Positions 50,068-58,818 of a DNA stretch of 64,000 bases are shown here, piece after piece. The notes beneath the pieces were generated by a model. The model worked only from the letters and a program-made list of their open reading frames with translations, did not search any database and had not been told where the DNA came from. The translations under genes and the position numbers were made by a program. Within the stretch, counting starts at the first letter, position 1. Each line of letters starts with the position of its first letter. The DNA is taken from the NCBI RefSeq assembly GCF_002958735.1, contig NZ_PPGH01000013.1:1-64000 (forward strand), written 5' to 3'. The stretch comes from Chromatium okenii. GTDB lineage: Bacteria > Pseudomonadota > Gammaproteobacteria > Chromatiales > Chromatiaceae.

Positions 50068-51045
50068 TCATTGCAGGCGGATTCGGGGATCGACCAGCGC
50101 GTAGGAAAAATCGGTCAACATCAATCCCAAAATGTAGAGCACTGCACCGAGAAACACCATTGCGCGGACGATGGCGAAATCCTGATTGCTAATTGCATCA
50201 ATGGTATAGCTGCCGAGTCCGGGAATGCCGAAAAACGATTCCGTCAATAAACTGCCCATGAAGAGCAGCGGCAACACCACGACGACACCAGTCAAAATTG
50301 GTATCAGTGCATTGCCGAGCACGTGGCGCACCAACACCCGCGTTTCCGATAAACCCTTGGCTCGCGCCGTGCGGACGTAATCCTTGCTGATTTCTTCTAA
50401 AAACAGGGTGCGATACCAGCGCGTGCCTGCGCCGATGCCGCTGATGACGCCAATCAGCACCGGTAACACCAAGAATTTCCACGCATTAACGCCGGTGTCG
50501 TAACCGGAAATCGGCGCGAGATGCAGCAGTTTGCTCAACACAAATTGTCCGCCGATGATGTAAAACAAGCCGGAAATTGACAGCAGCGCCACCAGAATCA
50601 CGACACTGCCGATGTCCACGTAAGTCGCTCGCAACAGCACGAGCAGCAGCGCCACGCTGATATTGACCGCCAACCCGACGATGAGCACCGGCAGCGCAAT
50701 CGCCAAACTCGGCCACATCCGCTGCGCAATGTCCGCACCAATGTTGCGTCCGTCATCGGATGCGCCAAACTGGAACACAAATAAACGTACTGATTTCTCA
50801 AAGAAAATGGTGTCGGTGAATTGTGCTGCGCCTGCTGCTGCTGGATTGAACAGCAGCGGTTTGTCGTAACCATGCGCCTGCTTCCACAGTTGCACTGCTT
50901 CCTGCGTGACGCGCTTTTCGCCCAACTGCATTCGCGCCATATCGTCCGGCGCGTTGACCACGAAAAACAACATAAACGTCAATAAGTTAACGCCAATCAA
51001 AATCGGTACGGCATACAGTAAGCGGCGCAGCAAATACGCGATCAT
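50068..51045 (-). CDS. Peptide-type ABC transporter permease (DppB/YejB-like)
   Basis: A 325-residue permease starting MIAYLLRRLLYAVPILIGVN, the standard DppB beginning, with the EAA loop EEISKDYVRTARAKGLSE and the terminal SYALVDPRIRLQ. It pairs with the DppC-like subunit downstream to form the membrane channel. The region between residues 60 and 130 is longer than in DppB, similar to the YejB branch. It is the first gene of its minus-strand pair; upstream lie 334 bp without a gene. Confidence 0.88.
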   Translation of the reverse strand: MIAYLLRRLLYAVPILIGVNLLTFMLFFVVNAPDDMARMQLGEKRVTQEAVQLWKQAHGYDKPLLFNPAAAGAAQFTDTIFFEKSVRLFVFQFGASDDGRNIGADIAQRMWPSLAIALPVLIVGLAVNISVALLLVLLRATYVDIGSVVILVALLSISGLFYIIGGQFVLSKLLHLAPISGYDTGVNAWKFLVLPVLIGVISGIGAGTRWYRTLFLEEISKDYVRTARAKGLSETRVLVRHVLGNALIPILTGVVVVLPLLFMGSLLTESFFGIPGLGSYTIDAISNQDFAIVRAMVFLGAVLYILGLMLTDFSYALVDPRIRLQ

Positions 51046-51379
51046 GGTGCATTGTGCCGCAGCGCGAATGATAAAAAGTATTTCATAAACAATGACCTTA
51101 ATCGCTATTTACACTGAATTGACATGATTGGGGAATGATGTCGTTGAAAGCCTGACGTTTGATTTTTTATGGAAACATCAATTGTATACGGCGCAACGAA
51201 GTTTTTAATAAAATCATCAACTTATAGATTCAACTGCGTTACTTCTAAATTTGATACTATATTAGCAGATGCCGAAATACGCTGGTAATGACCCAACTCA
51301 CGTGCACACCAGTGTTTTTTGTTATCAAGCCGTTTGCCAGTGCACTGGAAACGGATTGCCACTATTTAGGAGAATTTGA
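51046..51379. other. Divergent intergenic region, no gene recognised
   Basis: No supported frame is present on either strand. AT-rich stretches (51170-51270) separate the divergent permease and small-protein genes, and presumably hold promoters for both, but I could not identify a convincing -35/-10 pair. An AGGAGA ribosome binding site for the small gene is at 51368-51373. Confidence 0.5.
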
Positions 51380-51493
51380 ATGAGTTTTGATGCACTAACC
51401 ATTACCGGCATTCTCGTTGCCATCCTCTGCGCGGGTTTTTTGATCGCGCTCGTCAATCGCAACAGCACTGTTCGGCGTTCTACCAAACGTTAG
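51380..51493 (+). CDS. 37-residue single-helix membrane protein
   Basis: A short frame not previously flagged by length: ATG at 51380 with AGGAGA 6 bp upstream and TAG at 51491-51493. The predicted protein (MSFDALTITGILVAILCAGF then LIALVNRNSTVRRSTKR) has one hydrophobic helix of about 20 residues and a basic C-terminus, as in small inner-membrane proteins that would be oriented with the C-terminus in the cytoplasm. It has its own terminator 13 bp downstream. The family is not recognised; it resembles KdpF-like peptides only in architecture. Confidence 0.65.
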   Translation: MSFDALTITGILVAILCAGFLIALVNRNSTVRRSTKR

Positions 51494-51505
51494 TTCCCGC
51501 CTCAC

Positions 51506-51535
51506 TGGTCAGTCGTACTGGCTGACCACCTTTGT
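51506..51535 (+). terminator. Terminator of the small membrane protein gene
   Basis: TGGTCAG (51506-51512) pairs with CTGACCA (51522-51528), followed by CCTTTGTTTTT. It lies 13 bp after the stop codon. Confidence 0.75.
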
Positions 51536-51556
51536 TTTTCGGCAGCAAGCCAATTG

Positions 51557-51600
51557 GGTCGCAGCGATAGTCACACACCTTGTTGCTGCGACCATTTTTT
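51557..51600 (+). terminator. Second plus-strand terminator-like hairpin
   Basis: GGTCGCAGC (51557-51565) pairs perfectly with GCTGCGACC (51585-51593), followed by ATTTTTT. Its T-tract is on the plus strand, so it backs up the preceding terminator and does not obviously serve the convergent manC gene, which ends at 51621. Confidence 0.75.
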
Positions 51601-51620
51601 GCCGGTGATGCCGGACGGAA

Positions 51621-53093
51621 TTAACGGTGATAGCGGTCTTCAAACCGCACGATGTCATCCTCGCCCAGATAGCTGCCGGATTGCACTTCAATCAGTTCCA
51701 ACAGAATGCTGCCGGGATTTTCCAACCGATGCGTGGAACCGACCGGAATATAAGTGGATTGATTTTCGGTCAATAAAAACGTTCGCTCGTCGCAGGTGAC
51801 GCGAGCCGTGCCGGAAACCACCACCCAATGTTCGGCGCGATGATGGTGCATTTGCAGTGACAGCGATTCGCCCGGCTTCACGATCAAGCGTTTCACCTGA
51901 TACCGCGCTCCCAGCCCAATGGCTTCATACGAACCCCACGGACGATGCACCTGCTGGTGATGACGATGCTCATTGCGTTGTTCTCGTTGCAGAAACTGCG
52001 TGACCGCCTTCACGTCCTGCGCACTGTCTTTGGTCGTGACCAACACTGCGTCGGGCGTTTCGACCACGATTAAATCGTGGACGCCAATCGCTGCCACCAT
52101 CCGATGTTGCGCAATTACCAAGTTATCGTGCGCATCGTGCAAGAAAGCGTCGCCATCGACGACATTGCCCGCTGCATCCTGCTCGCGCACTTCCCACAGC
52201 GCGGACCACGCGCCGACATCTGACCAACCGACGGCAAGCGGAATCACCACTGCTGGCGGCAAATCCGCTGCCGCGCCCGCCGCCAAATGCTCCATCACTG
52301 CGTAATCAATTGAGTCGCTGGGACAAACTGCGAACAGCTCCGTCGCCAAGCGCAAAAACTCGCCATCGCGCTGGGCGGCAGCACAGGCGCTGGCGCAGGC
52401 GTTGGCGATGTCGGCACGAAACCGTGCAATCAGTCGTAACCACAGCGATGCTCGTAATACAAAAATGCCGCTGTTCCACAGATAATCGCCTGATGCTAGA
52501 TAACTTTCAGCAACTTCAACCGCTGGTTTTTCCACGAAATTAGCGAGCTGATAGGCTGCGCCATTCACGCCAGCGATTGAATACGGCGCACCTTGCCGAA
52601 TGTAGCCATAACCGGTTTCGGGTTTGCTGGGCACGATGCCGAACGTCACCACTGCGCCAGCTCGCGCCAGCAATGTGGCATCCGCGACTGCTGCGCGAAA
52701 GCCGGTTTCATCGCGGATGGTATGATCGGCCGGCATCACCAATAGGATCGGATCGTCATCAGTTTGGGTCGCGGCGAGTGCCGCTAAGGTCAATGCTGGC
52801 GCGGTGTTACGTCCCAGCGGTTCGAGAATAATTGCGGCTGGTGGTTGCCCAATCACGCGCAACTGCTCGGCAACCAAAAAGCGATGCGCCTCGTTGCACA
52901 CCACCAGCGGCGCGAGCTGGCCAATTGCGGCGCGAGGATGTTCGGCATCCAAACCGTTCAACCGCCGCACGGTTTCTTGCAGCATCGTGTGCGCACTGGT
53001 CAACGGCAGAAATTGTTTCGGATAGGCTTCGCGGGACAACGGCCACAACCGCGTTCCAGAACCGCCGGAAAGAATGACAGGTTGCAATGGCAT
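51621..53093 (-). CDS. manC: Mannose-1-phosphate guanylyltransferase / mannose-6-phosphate isomerase
   Basis: A 490-residue bifunctional enzyme making GDP-mannose for exopolysaccharide or LPS. The N-terminal nucleotidyltransferase has the pyrophosphorylase signature LSGGSGTRLWPLSREAYPKQFL, FVEKP and the WSDVGAW loop; the C-terminal cupin-type isomerase has RPWGSYEAI, PGESLSLQMHHHRAEHW and STYIPVGSTHRLENPG. The ATG at 53093 was chosen because it begins the conserved MPLQPVILSGG; the open frame extends upstream to 53249 without family similarity. No other polysaccharide genes adjoin it. Confidence 0.93.
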   Translation of the reverse strand: MPLQPVILSGGSGTRLWPLSREAYPKQFLPLTSAHTMLQETVRRLNGLDAEHPRAAIGQLAPLVVCNEAHRFLVAEQLRVIGQPPAAIILEPLGRNTAPALTLAALAATQTDDDPILLVMPADHTIRDETGFRAAVADATLLARAGAVVTFGIVPSKPETGYGYIRQGAPYSIAGVNGAAYQLANFVEKPAVEVAESYLASGDYLWNSGIFVLRASLWLRLIARFRADIANACASACAAAQRDGEFLRLATELFAVCPSDSIDYAVMEHLAAGAAADLPPAVVIPLAVGWSDVGAWSALWEVREQDAAGNVVDGDAFLHDAHDNLVIAQHRMVAAIGVHDLIVVETPDAVLVTTKDSAQDVKAVTQFLQREQRNEHRHHQQVHRPWGSYEAIGLGARYQVKRLIVKPGESLSLQMHHHRAEHWVVVSGTARVTCDERTFLLTENQSTYIPVGSTHRLENPGSILLELIEVQSGSYLGEDDIVRFEDRYHR

Positions 53094-53187
53094 GACGAGT
53101 TGACCTGCTGGTGTGAGTGAAATGACGCTAATGCACTGATTAGAGCAATCCGCTCCAGCGCGGTCAAACCCAGACGATAGGCATCGA

Positions 53188-53988
53188 ATGAACGCGAAAC
53201 TCAAACTGTTAACACAATTGCTGCGCACTACTGCGGCAACCGAAATCATGCCGCGCTGGCATCACATCAGCGCCGAGAACAAAGCCGACGGGAGCTTAGT
53301 CACCGCCACCGATTTAGCGGTGCAAACGCGAATCACTGCTGCGCTCGCGCTGGTGTTCCCTGACATTCCGCTGCTGGGTGAGGAGATGACCGCCGACGAG
53401 CAGCAGCATTTGTTGACCGCAACTGAGCACCGAATCTGGGTGCTTGATCCGCTCGATGGCACCAGCAATTACGCTTGCGGCTTGCCGTTTTTTGCGATTT
53501 CGCTGGCGCTGATTGAACACGGGCAAGTCACGCACGGCGCGATTTACGATCCAGTGCGCGATGAATGTTTCACTGCCGCTCGCAGTCAGGGCGCGTGGCT
53601 GAATGGTGAGCCAATTCAACCGTTTGCGGCTGGCGCAGAACTCGGCGACTGTTTGGCGATGATTGATTTGAAACGATTACCGCCGCAGCGTTTAGCGGCA
53701 CTGTTTCGCCCCGGCGGTTTTCGCTCACAACGCAATCTCGGCTCGGTCGCGCTCGACTGGTGCTGGCTGGCGAGCGGACGATTTCAGCTGTATTTGCACG
53801 GCGGGCAACGGCTCTGGGATTACGCGGCGGGACGGTTGATTGCCGAAGAAGCGGGCGCGGCAGTGCAACATTACCAACCCGAGCAAATGACCTTGACTGC
53901 CGGATTAACGCTGGATTCTCAGCTTGCGATTGCCGCAGCGAATCCCGAATTACTGGAACGCTGGCAAGCATTTGTCGCATTGCAATAA
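53188..53988 (+). CDS. Inositol monophosphatase-family phosphatase
   Basis: A 266-residue Mg2+-dependent phosphatase with the family motifs in order: GEE (LLGEEMT), WVLDPLDGTSNY and WDYAAGRLIAEEAGA. The family includes SuhB, CysQ and HisN-type histidinol phosphatases; substrate cannot be assigned. The third metal-site segment is complete, so it is probably active. It is divergent from manC (94 bp) and followed by a Sel1 gene on the same strand. Confidence 0.87.
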   Translation: MNAKLKLLTQLLRTTAATEIMPRWHHISAENKADGSLVTATDLAVQTRITAALALVFPDIPLLGEEMTADEQQHLLTATEHRIWVLDPLDGTSNYACGLPFFAISLALIEHGQVTHGAIYDPVRDECFTAARSQGAWLNGEPIQPFAAGAELGDCLAMIDLKRLPPQRLAALFRPGGFRSQRNLGSVALDWCWLASGRFQLYLHGGQRLWDYAAGRLIAEEAGAAVQHYQPEQMTLTAGLTLDSQLAIAAANPELLERWQAFVALQ

Positions 53989-54020
53989 ACCATCATTTTG
54001 ATAAATCACAGGAATTGACG

Positions 54021-54455
54021 ATGAGCCGCGAACAAGACGATCTGGACATGACGCTGGGCAGCGGCATCGCTGCCTTTGAATCAAAACAATTTTCTCGCGC
54101 TGCCGGTTTACTCGCGCCGCTCGCCGAACAGGGCAATGTAGACGCGCAATATCGCATGGCAATCATGGCGCAAAACGGGTTAGGAATGTTGCCTAACCCG
54201 TTGTTAGCCTTCAGTTATATGAAGGCAGCGGCGAAGGCAGGAATGGGCGTGGCGCAACACGGGCTGGCATTTATGTACATGCAGGGCGAATGCACCGATA
54301 AGAATCCGGCAAAAGCGGTGCAATGGTTCAAACAGGCAGCCGATCAAGGATTAATTGGTTCAATGACCACGCTGGCGCTGATGTATGAACAGGGGCAAGG
54401 CGTCGAAAAAAATCTGGATGAAGCCAAGCGCCTATATCAACTCGCAGGCTTTTAA
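54021..54455 (+). CDS. Sel1-repeat protein
   Basis: A 144-residue protein of about three Sel1-like alpha-alpha repeats (A(Q)YRMAIMAQNGLGM; GVAQHGLAFMYMQGE; GSMTTLALMYEQGQGV), a protein-binding scaffold. No signal peptide is present. The ATG at 54021 has AGGAATTG 5 bp upstream and sits 32 bp after the phosphatase gene, with which it may be cotranscribed. Partner unknown. Confidence 0.85.
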   Translation: MSREQDDLDMTLGSGIAAFESKQFSRAAGLLAPLAEQGNVDAQYRMAIMAQNGLGMLPNPLLAFSYMKAAAKAGMGVAQHGLAFMYMQGECTDKNPAKAVQWFKQAADQGLIGSMTTLALMYEQGQGVEKNLDEAKRLYQLAGF

Positions 54456-54461
54456 TTGCGC

Positions 54462-55136
54462 TCAACTCAAAACACTGCCGAGCAGCAATACGCTTGATGC
54501 AGCCACGGTAATTAAAATGTTGTCGTCAATCGGCCCGAATTCATAGCGTTCAATCACTGTCGCTACGATTGCCGACAACAATCCCCATACCGGAATTGAT
54601 GGATCAGCCTGTGCACCAATATACCAACCCAGCGGTGCGCACAATAGCAGCATGAATACATTGCCAATCGGATTTTTTGAACGTTTACGAATGACTGCAT
54701 TGCGTACAATTCCAGTAATTCCATCGCCAAATGCCATATACAGCGATGGCAAAATTGCCAGCCATGGATCGCCGAGCACCCACCACAATAGCGAAACCGA
54801 ACTCGACCACATCAATGCAAATTTAACATCATTACGATTGTCATCGGTTTGAAACCAATAAAACCGCAGTCCGCTGACGTGTGCGAAATATAACAACAGC
54901 GTTAATAATAATCCGCTCACCAATGGATACCACGGATCAATAAATACCAGTGGAACCATAATTGAACCCATTCCACCCGCCAGCATGTGCACCATTTTGC
55001 GAACGTAATACACCGCCCGAATGGGTTCCATTCCTCGCGTCACCATCATTTGATACGGCAAGCGCGTTAAAAACAACACCGCCAGCACATACACACTCAA
55101 ACCTGCAGCCCACAGCAATTGCGGAGAAATGTTCAT
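54462..55136 (-). CDS. Polyprenol/phytol kinase-like membrane protein
   Basis: A 224-residue protein with about seven membrane helices, of the phosphatidate cytidylyltransferase/dolichol kinase superfamily. The signature is MAFGDGITGIVRNAVIRKRSKNPIGNVFML, with the metal-binding Asp and the following basic and Asn/Gly residues. Family members phosphorylate prenyl alcohols with CTP or ATP. The ATG at 55136 follows GGAGTG. It is the last gene of a possible operon with ArsR, response regulator and kinase genes (35 bp gap from arsR). Confidence 0.78.
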   Translation of the reverse strand: MNISPQLLWAAGLSVYVLAVLFLTRLPYQMMVTRGMEPIRAVYYVRKMVHMLAGGMGSIMVPLVFIDPWYPLVSGLLLTLLLYFAHVSGLRFYWFQTDDNRNDVKFALMWSSSVSLLWWVLGDPWLAILPSLYMAFGDGITGIVRNAVIRKRSKNPIGNVFMLLLCAPLGWYIGAQADPSIPVWGLLSAIVATVIERYEFGPIDDNILITVAASSVLLLGSVLS

Positions 55137-55171
55137 TAGCGATTCACTCCAAAATTGTATGATCAATCTAA

Positions 55172-55510
55172 TTATTGTGCGCGATCATCCAAATTGACTG
55201 GACACAGCACTTCGCGCATGATGCCAATTAAATCTAATAATTGACCATTGCGAATGCGGTAATAAATACGATTGGCTTCTTTACGCGCTACCACGATGTT
55301 TTTATTCCGCAGTTGCTCCAGATGCTGTGAAATGTTGCTTTGTGATGTGCCGGTACGTTCGACAATTTCACCGACTGACAATTCGTTGTCACCGAGTGAA
55401 CAGAGGATTTTCCAGCGCAACGGATGCGCCATTGCTTTCAATGCGTTCGCAGTTAAAGTGGTGTGATCTTCATCTTCAATCACCTCCGGCAGTGAATTCA
55501 TTTCGGTCAT
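55172..55510 (-). CDS. ArsR/SmtB-family regulator with two-cysteine (persulfide-sensor-like) pattern
   Basis: A 112-residue winged-helix repressor: LKAMAHPLRWKILCSLGDNELSV, then SQSNISQHLEQLR and VARKEANRIYYRI. The metal-site box ELCV is absent. C37 in helix 2 and C103 in the last helix occupy the places of the reactive pair in BigR/SqrR-type persulfide sensors, so regulation by sulfane sulfur is a reasonable inference. It lies between the response regulator gene (15 bp) and the polyprenol-kinase-like gene. Confidence 0.82.
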   Translation of the reverse strand: MTEMNSLPEVIEDEDHTTLTANALKAMAHPLRWKILCSLGDNELSVGEIVERTGTSQSNISQHLEQLRNKNIVVARKEANRIYYRIRNGQLLDLIGIMREVLCPVNLDDRAQ

Positions 55511-55525
55511 AATCAATACTCTCGT

Positions 55526-56392
55526 TTAACAAACGTCGTGAGTGGAATCAGCATTTGCTTCCAACCGTACATAGCCAGTCATGTCTTTGGCGATGCAAAT
55601 AATATCGCTGATGTATCCGGTATTCGTTTTAATGGCAGTGCGCGAAAATAAAATTGGCACACGTCGTCCATCGCTGGCGACAAATCGCGCTTCGATTTTG
55701 CTTAATGCGCCAGTGCGAATTAATGCCTCCAGCCACAGCCCCATAAACGCTCCGGCTTGTTCATCCGCGTCTTCTTCAAACACATCGCCAATCGCCATGC
55801 CCAGCAATTCATCGCGGCGATAACCGAGCATTTGACAGGCTGCCGGATTGGTCAGTTTAATAATTCCTTCCGCAGTCAGCACCAGCAGTGCCTCGCCCAT
55901 ATAAGTGACAATGTTTTCAAGATATTGTCGCGCTTCTGCCAATTCTTGTGTGCGCTCGGCGACGCGGCTTTCCAGAATACGATTGAGTTCGCGTTCTTTT
56001 TCAATCAGCCGAAAATAAGTGCTGATTTTATTGATGAACTGATGGTCTTCAATCGGTTTAAGCAAGTAATCGGCAGCGCCGACAGCAAAACCACGCTGTT
56101 GGAATTCTTCCGATTTGAATGCGGCGGTGAGAAAAATAATCGGAATATCGCGGGAGCGTTTGCGCAATTTGAGCATCGCCGCAGTCTCAAAGCCATCCAT
56201 ATCCGGCATTTGCACGTCGAGAATAATCAAGTCGATATTTGAATGCTGATGTGTGAGATCAATTGCTTCTTGACCGGAAGCCGCTTCCAATACTGCGACA
56301 TCAAGATGCGTGTGAATGAGCGTTCGCAGCGTGAATAAATTGTGTGCATGATCGTCAACGATCAGTAGTTTGAATCCGGCATAACGATTCAT
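55526..56392 (-). CDS. Response regulator with PAS output domain
   Basis: A 288-residue protein: receiver (LLIVDDHAHN, phospho-acceptor D in LIILDVQMPDMDG, K in LLKPI), a coiled-coil link (EKERELNRILESRVAERTQELAEA) and a PAS domain (GIIKLTNPAACQMLGYRRDELLG). There is no DNA-binding or enzymatic domain, so it probably works through protein contact. Its ATG overlaps the stop of the hybrid kinase gene (ATGA), which marks it as the cognate partner. Confidence 0.88.
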   Translation of the reverse strand: MNRYAGFKLLIVDDHAHNLFTLRTLIHTHLDVAVLEAASGQEAIDLTHQHSNIDLIILDVQMPDMDGFETAAMLKLRKRSRDIPIIFLTAAFKSEEFQQRGFAVGAADYLLKPIEDHQFINKISTYFRLIEKERELNRILESRVAERTQELAEARQYLENIVTYMGEALLVLTAEGIIKLTNPAACQMLGYRRDELLGMAIGDVFEEDADEQAGAFMGLWLEALIRTGALSKIEARFVASDGRRVPILFSRTAIKTNTGYISDIICIAKDMTGYVRLEANADSTHDVC

Positions 56393-58773
56393 TGATTTCT
56401 CCGGTCTGGCAACACTTTATCAACCAACCGATTGAATTGATAAACATCAATGGGTTTGGTTAAAACATCAATCGCGCCTATTTCAGGGCAGTCATCTTTT
56501 TGAATTGCTGCGTCCGCTTCAATTAACAGCACAACCATTGGCAGCGGCGGTGTCACTTGGGTAAATAAGTGTTGAAGCGTACCACAGGTGATTTCAATTG
56601 ATTGCTGCGCCGCCAATAGCACCAAGGCACAACCATCGTTTTCTTCCTGCAACGTTTCCAATGCTTCGTCGACATCCGCAGCGGTTTGCACCCGCAATCC
56701 CTGTTGCGCCAGCAATGACGCCAACAACACCAAGGTTTTCACGTCCCGTTCAATCACCAGCACCCAAGTTGCACTTTGCGCCGGCGCAGATTCGACCGAA
56801 GCTGACGGCGGTACATTCAAGCGCACCGCCATTTCAGTAGACGCCGGCAATATCGACTCGGGCATGATCGGCGGCGCAGTCGTTGCTGCTACTGGCAAAC
56901 TCAAAGTAAAACAAGCGCCTGCGCCCGGTGCGCTGTCGATGGCAATCTGTCCATCCAACAGCGTCGCCAACTCGCGGCTAATCGCCAATCCCAGCCCCGT
57001 GCCTCCGTAACGGCGGCGCGTTGAACCGTCCGCCTGTTGAAATGCCTCGAAAATAATCTCTTGTTTATCCAACGGAATCCCAATTCCCGTATCAGTCACG
57101 CTGATAGCCACCGGATGTGCCAAATCGTTGTGCGTCGCCACACTGATGACAATCTCGCCGCTGGCGGTGAATTTGACGGCGTTGGAAAGAAAATTCTTGA
57201 TAATTTGCCGCAACTTATCGCGGTCGGTGTAAATCCACGCTGCGGCTGCGGGATCAAATATCAGCCGCAAGGTCACTGGTTTCTCGACAAGCTGCGGCGT
57301 CACCAGCTCGATCAAATCTTCCAACATCGGGCGCATTTCCACCCAATCGAGCGTGATGTTCACATGTCCAGCTTCAATCCGCGAAATATCCAAAATGTTG
57401 TCGATCATCGTGCGCAAATCGCGCCCAGCTTCGTGAATCACCTGCGCTTGACGCCGTTGGCTGGTGCTCAATCCGCCGCTCTCTGCGCCAAGCATTTTTG
57501 ACAGCAGCAAAATCGAATTGAGCGGTGTGCGCAATTCGTGGCTTACGTTGGCGAGAAACTGCGATTTGTAGCGATTGGACGTTTCCAATTCGCGGGCATG
57601 AGCGCGAGCGGCACGAAGATGTTCGGCGTGAGTTTTCGCCAGCGTGGTGAGCTGCTCGCTCAATTCGTGAATCTCACGCGGGCCGCGCCAGCGAAACCGC
57701 AGCGGTTGTCCGTCATGCAAAATGTGTCCAATGCCACCAGTCAATTCCTGCCCAAAATGTTCCGCCCGTGCTGCGATCCATCGCGCCAGCACCATCACCA
57801 CTGCCACCAGTAAAAAAATAATCGACAGCACCCGTACCATCAGCTCGTTGCGAAAAGCGTCAATTGGCGACGAATCCACGGCTCGCCCGACCCACAGCGG
57901 CACACCGTCTTCGGTTAAAAACATCGGCAGCCACAGCATTTGCTGCCCCTGCTCGCCTTTCCACAGCGCCAGCTTGCCCTCAGCGAAAATCTCCGCCAAC
58001 CCCGGAAATGCGGCGAACGCCTCCGGTTTGCCGCTCGGTGGCTGATTCGGGCGCAGATAGCTGCCGTCCTGATTGACCCACAACGTGTTCTGATAAAACT
58101 GCGCCAGCCCGCCGACATCAATCGTCAACACCACCACGCCCCGCGCCTCATTCGCCTGCTTCCCGCCGATCAAACTAACCAAATTCAGCGTCATCAACTG
58201 ATGCGGGTCTTCCGCGCCAGCGACCTGATCAATGCGAATGCGGCTGACCAACACTGCGCCCGGCTGCAACGCCAGCCCCGCCGCGACAAATTGCCGATTG
58301 GGGATTTGCGGCACTGCAACTGGGGTTTTCCATTCCTGAGTCCGCGCATCTCGCGTCAACCAAAACCGCGCTGCGCCGTCATCGCCGATAAACAGTAATT
58401 GAATCACATCGCCTTGATCGTCAAGGATTTGATTGATCCACAGCGTGTACCGCGCTCGCGCTGCGCTGATCTGCTCGGCGTCGCCCTCAGTGCCGAGAAT
58501 CAAGCCGAGTTCAGGAAGTTTGGACAGCAGCCGAATCATCTCGTGACGGCTGGCAAGGTGTTGATCGAGATCGCGGAAATCCGCTCGCAGGTTTTGCAGA
58601 TAAGCGCGTTGGTAAAAAAGCGTGGTGCGCTCCAGCACCAGCGGGAGATTGATGAGTAGGGCGAGAATGAGCGGGGTTAAGCCGAAAACCAGCAGAAATA
58701 ACAGGATATAAGCGCGGAGTTTGAACCTCCCCATCGCTAAAGTCAGTGGATTCCAGATGGGATCACGCGACAC
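56389..58773 (-). CDS. Hybrid sensor histidine kinase with degenerate receiver
   Basis: A 794-residue inner-membrane kinase: TM1 at 20-43, a large Cache-like periplasmic sensor (about 45-310), TM2 at 312-331, HAMP-like linker and coiled coil, then HisKA with H412 in NVSHELRTPLNS and a complete ATPase domain (KNFLSNAVKFT; DTGIGIP; RYGGTGLGLAISREL). The C-terminal domain from about residue 670 has the receiver fold outline (WVLVIERDVKTL; DVLTKPID) but no aspartate at the phosphorylation position (CALVLLAAQQS), so it looks like a pseudo-receiver. An ATG at 58734 is an alternative start. Confidence 0.9.
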   Translation of the reverse strand: MSRDPIWNPLTLAMGRFKLRAYILLFLLVFGLTPLILALLINLPLVLERTTLFYQRAYLQNLRADFRDLDQHLASRHEMIRLLSKLPELGLILGTEGDAEQISAARARYTLWINQILDDQGDVIQLLFIGDDGAARFWLTRDARTQEWKTPVAVPQIPNRQFVAAGLALQPGAVLVSRIRIDQVAGAEDPHQLMTLNLVSLIGGKQANEARGVVVLTIDVGGLAQFYQNTLWVNQDGSYLRPNQPPSGKPEAFAAFPGLAEIFAEGKLALWKGEQGQQMLWLPMFLTEDGVPLWVGRAVDSSPIDAFRNELMVRVLSIIFLLVAVVMVLARWIAARAEHFGQELTGGIGHILHDGQPLRFRWRGPREIHELSEQLTTLAKTHAEHLRAARAHARELETSNRYKSQFLANVSHELRTPLNSILLLSKMLGAESGGLSTSQRRQAQVIHEAGRDLRTMIDNILDISRIEAGHVNITLDWVEMRPMLEDLIELVTPQLVEKPVTLRLIFDPAAAAWIYTDRDKLRQIIKNFLSNAVKFTASGEIVISVATHNDLAHPVAISVTDTGIGIPLDKQEIIFEAFQQADGSTRRRYGGTGLGLAISRELATLLDGQIAIDSAPGAGACFTLSLPVAATTAPPIMPESILPASTEMAVRLNVPPSASVESAPAQSATWVLVIERDVKTLVLLASLLAQQGLRVQTAADVDEALETLQEENDGCALVLLAAQQSIEITCGTLQHLFTQVTPPLPMVVLLIEADAAIQKDDCPEIGAIDVLTKPIDVYQFNRLVDKVLPDRRNQ

Positions 58774-58818
58774 AGCGCATATCCGCTTGCGCCGACAAGG
58801 CGTTCACAACGAATGGCA

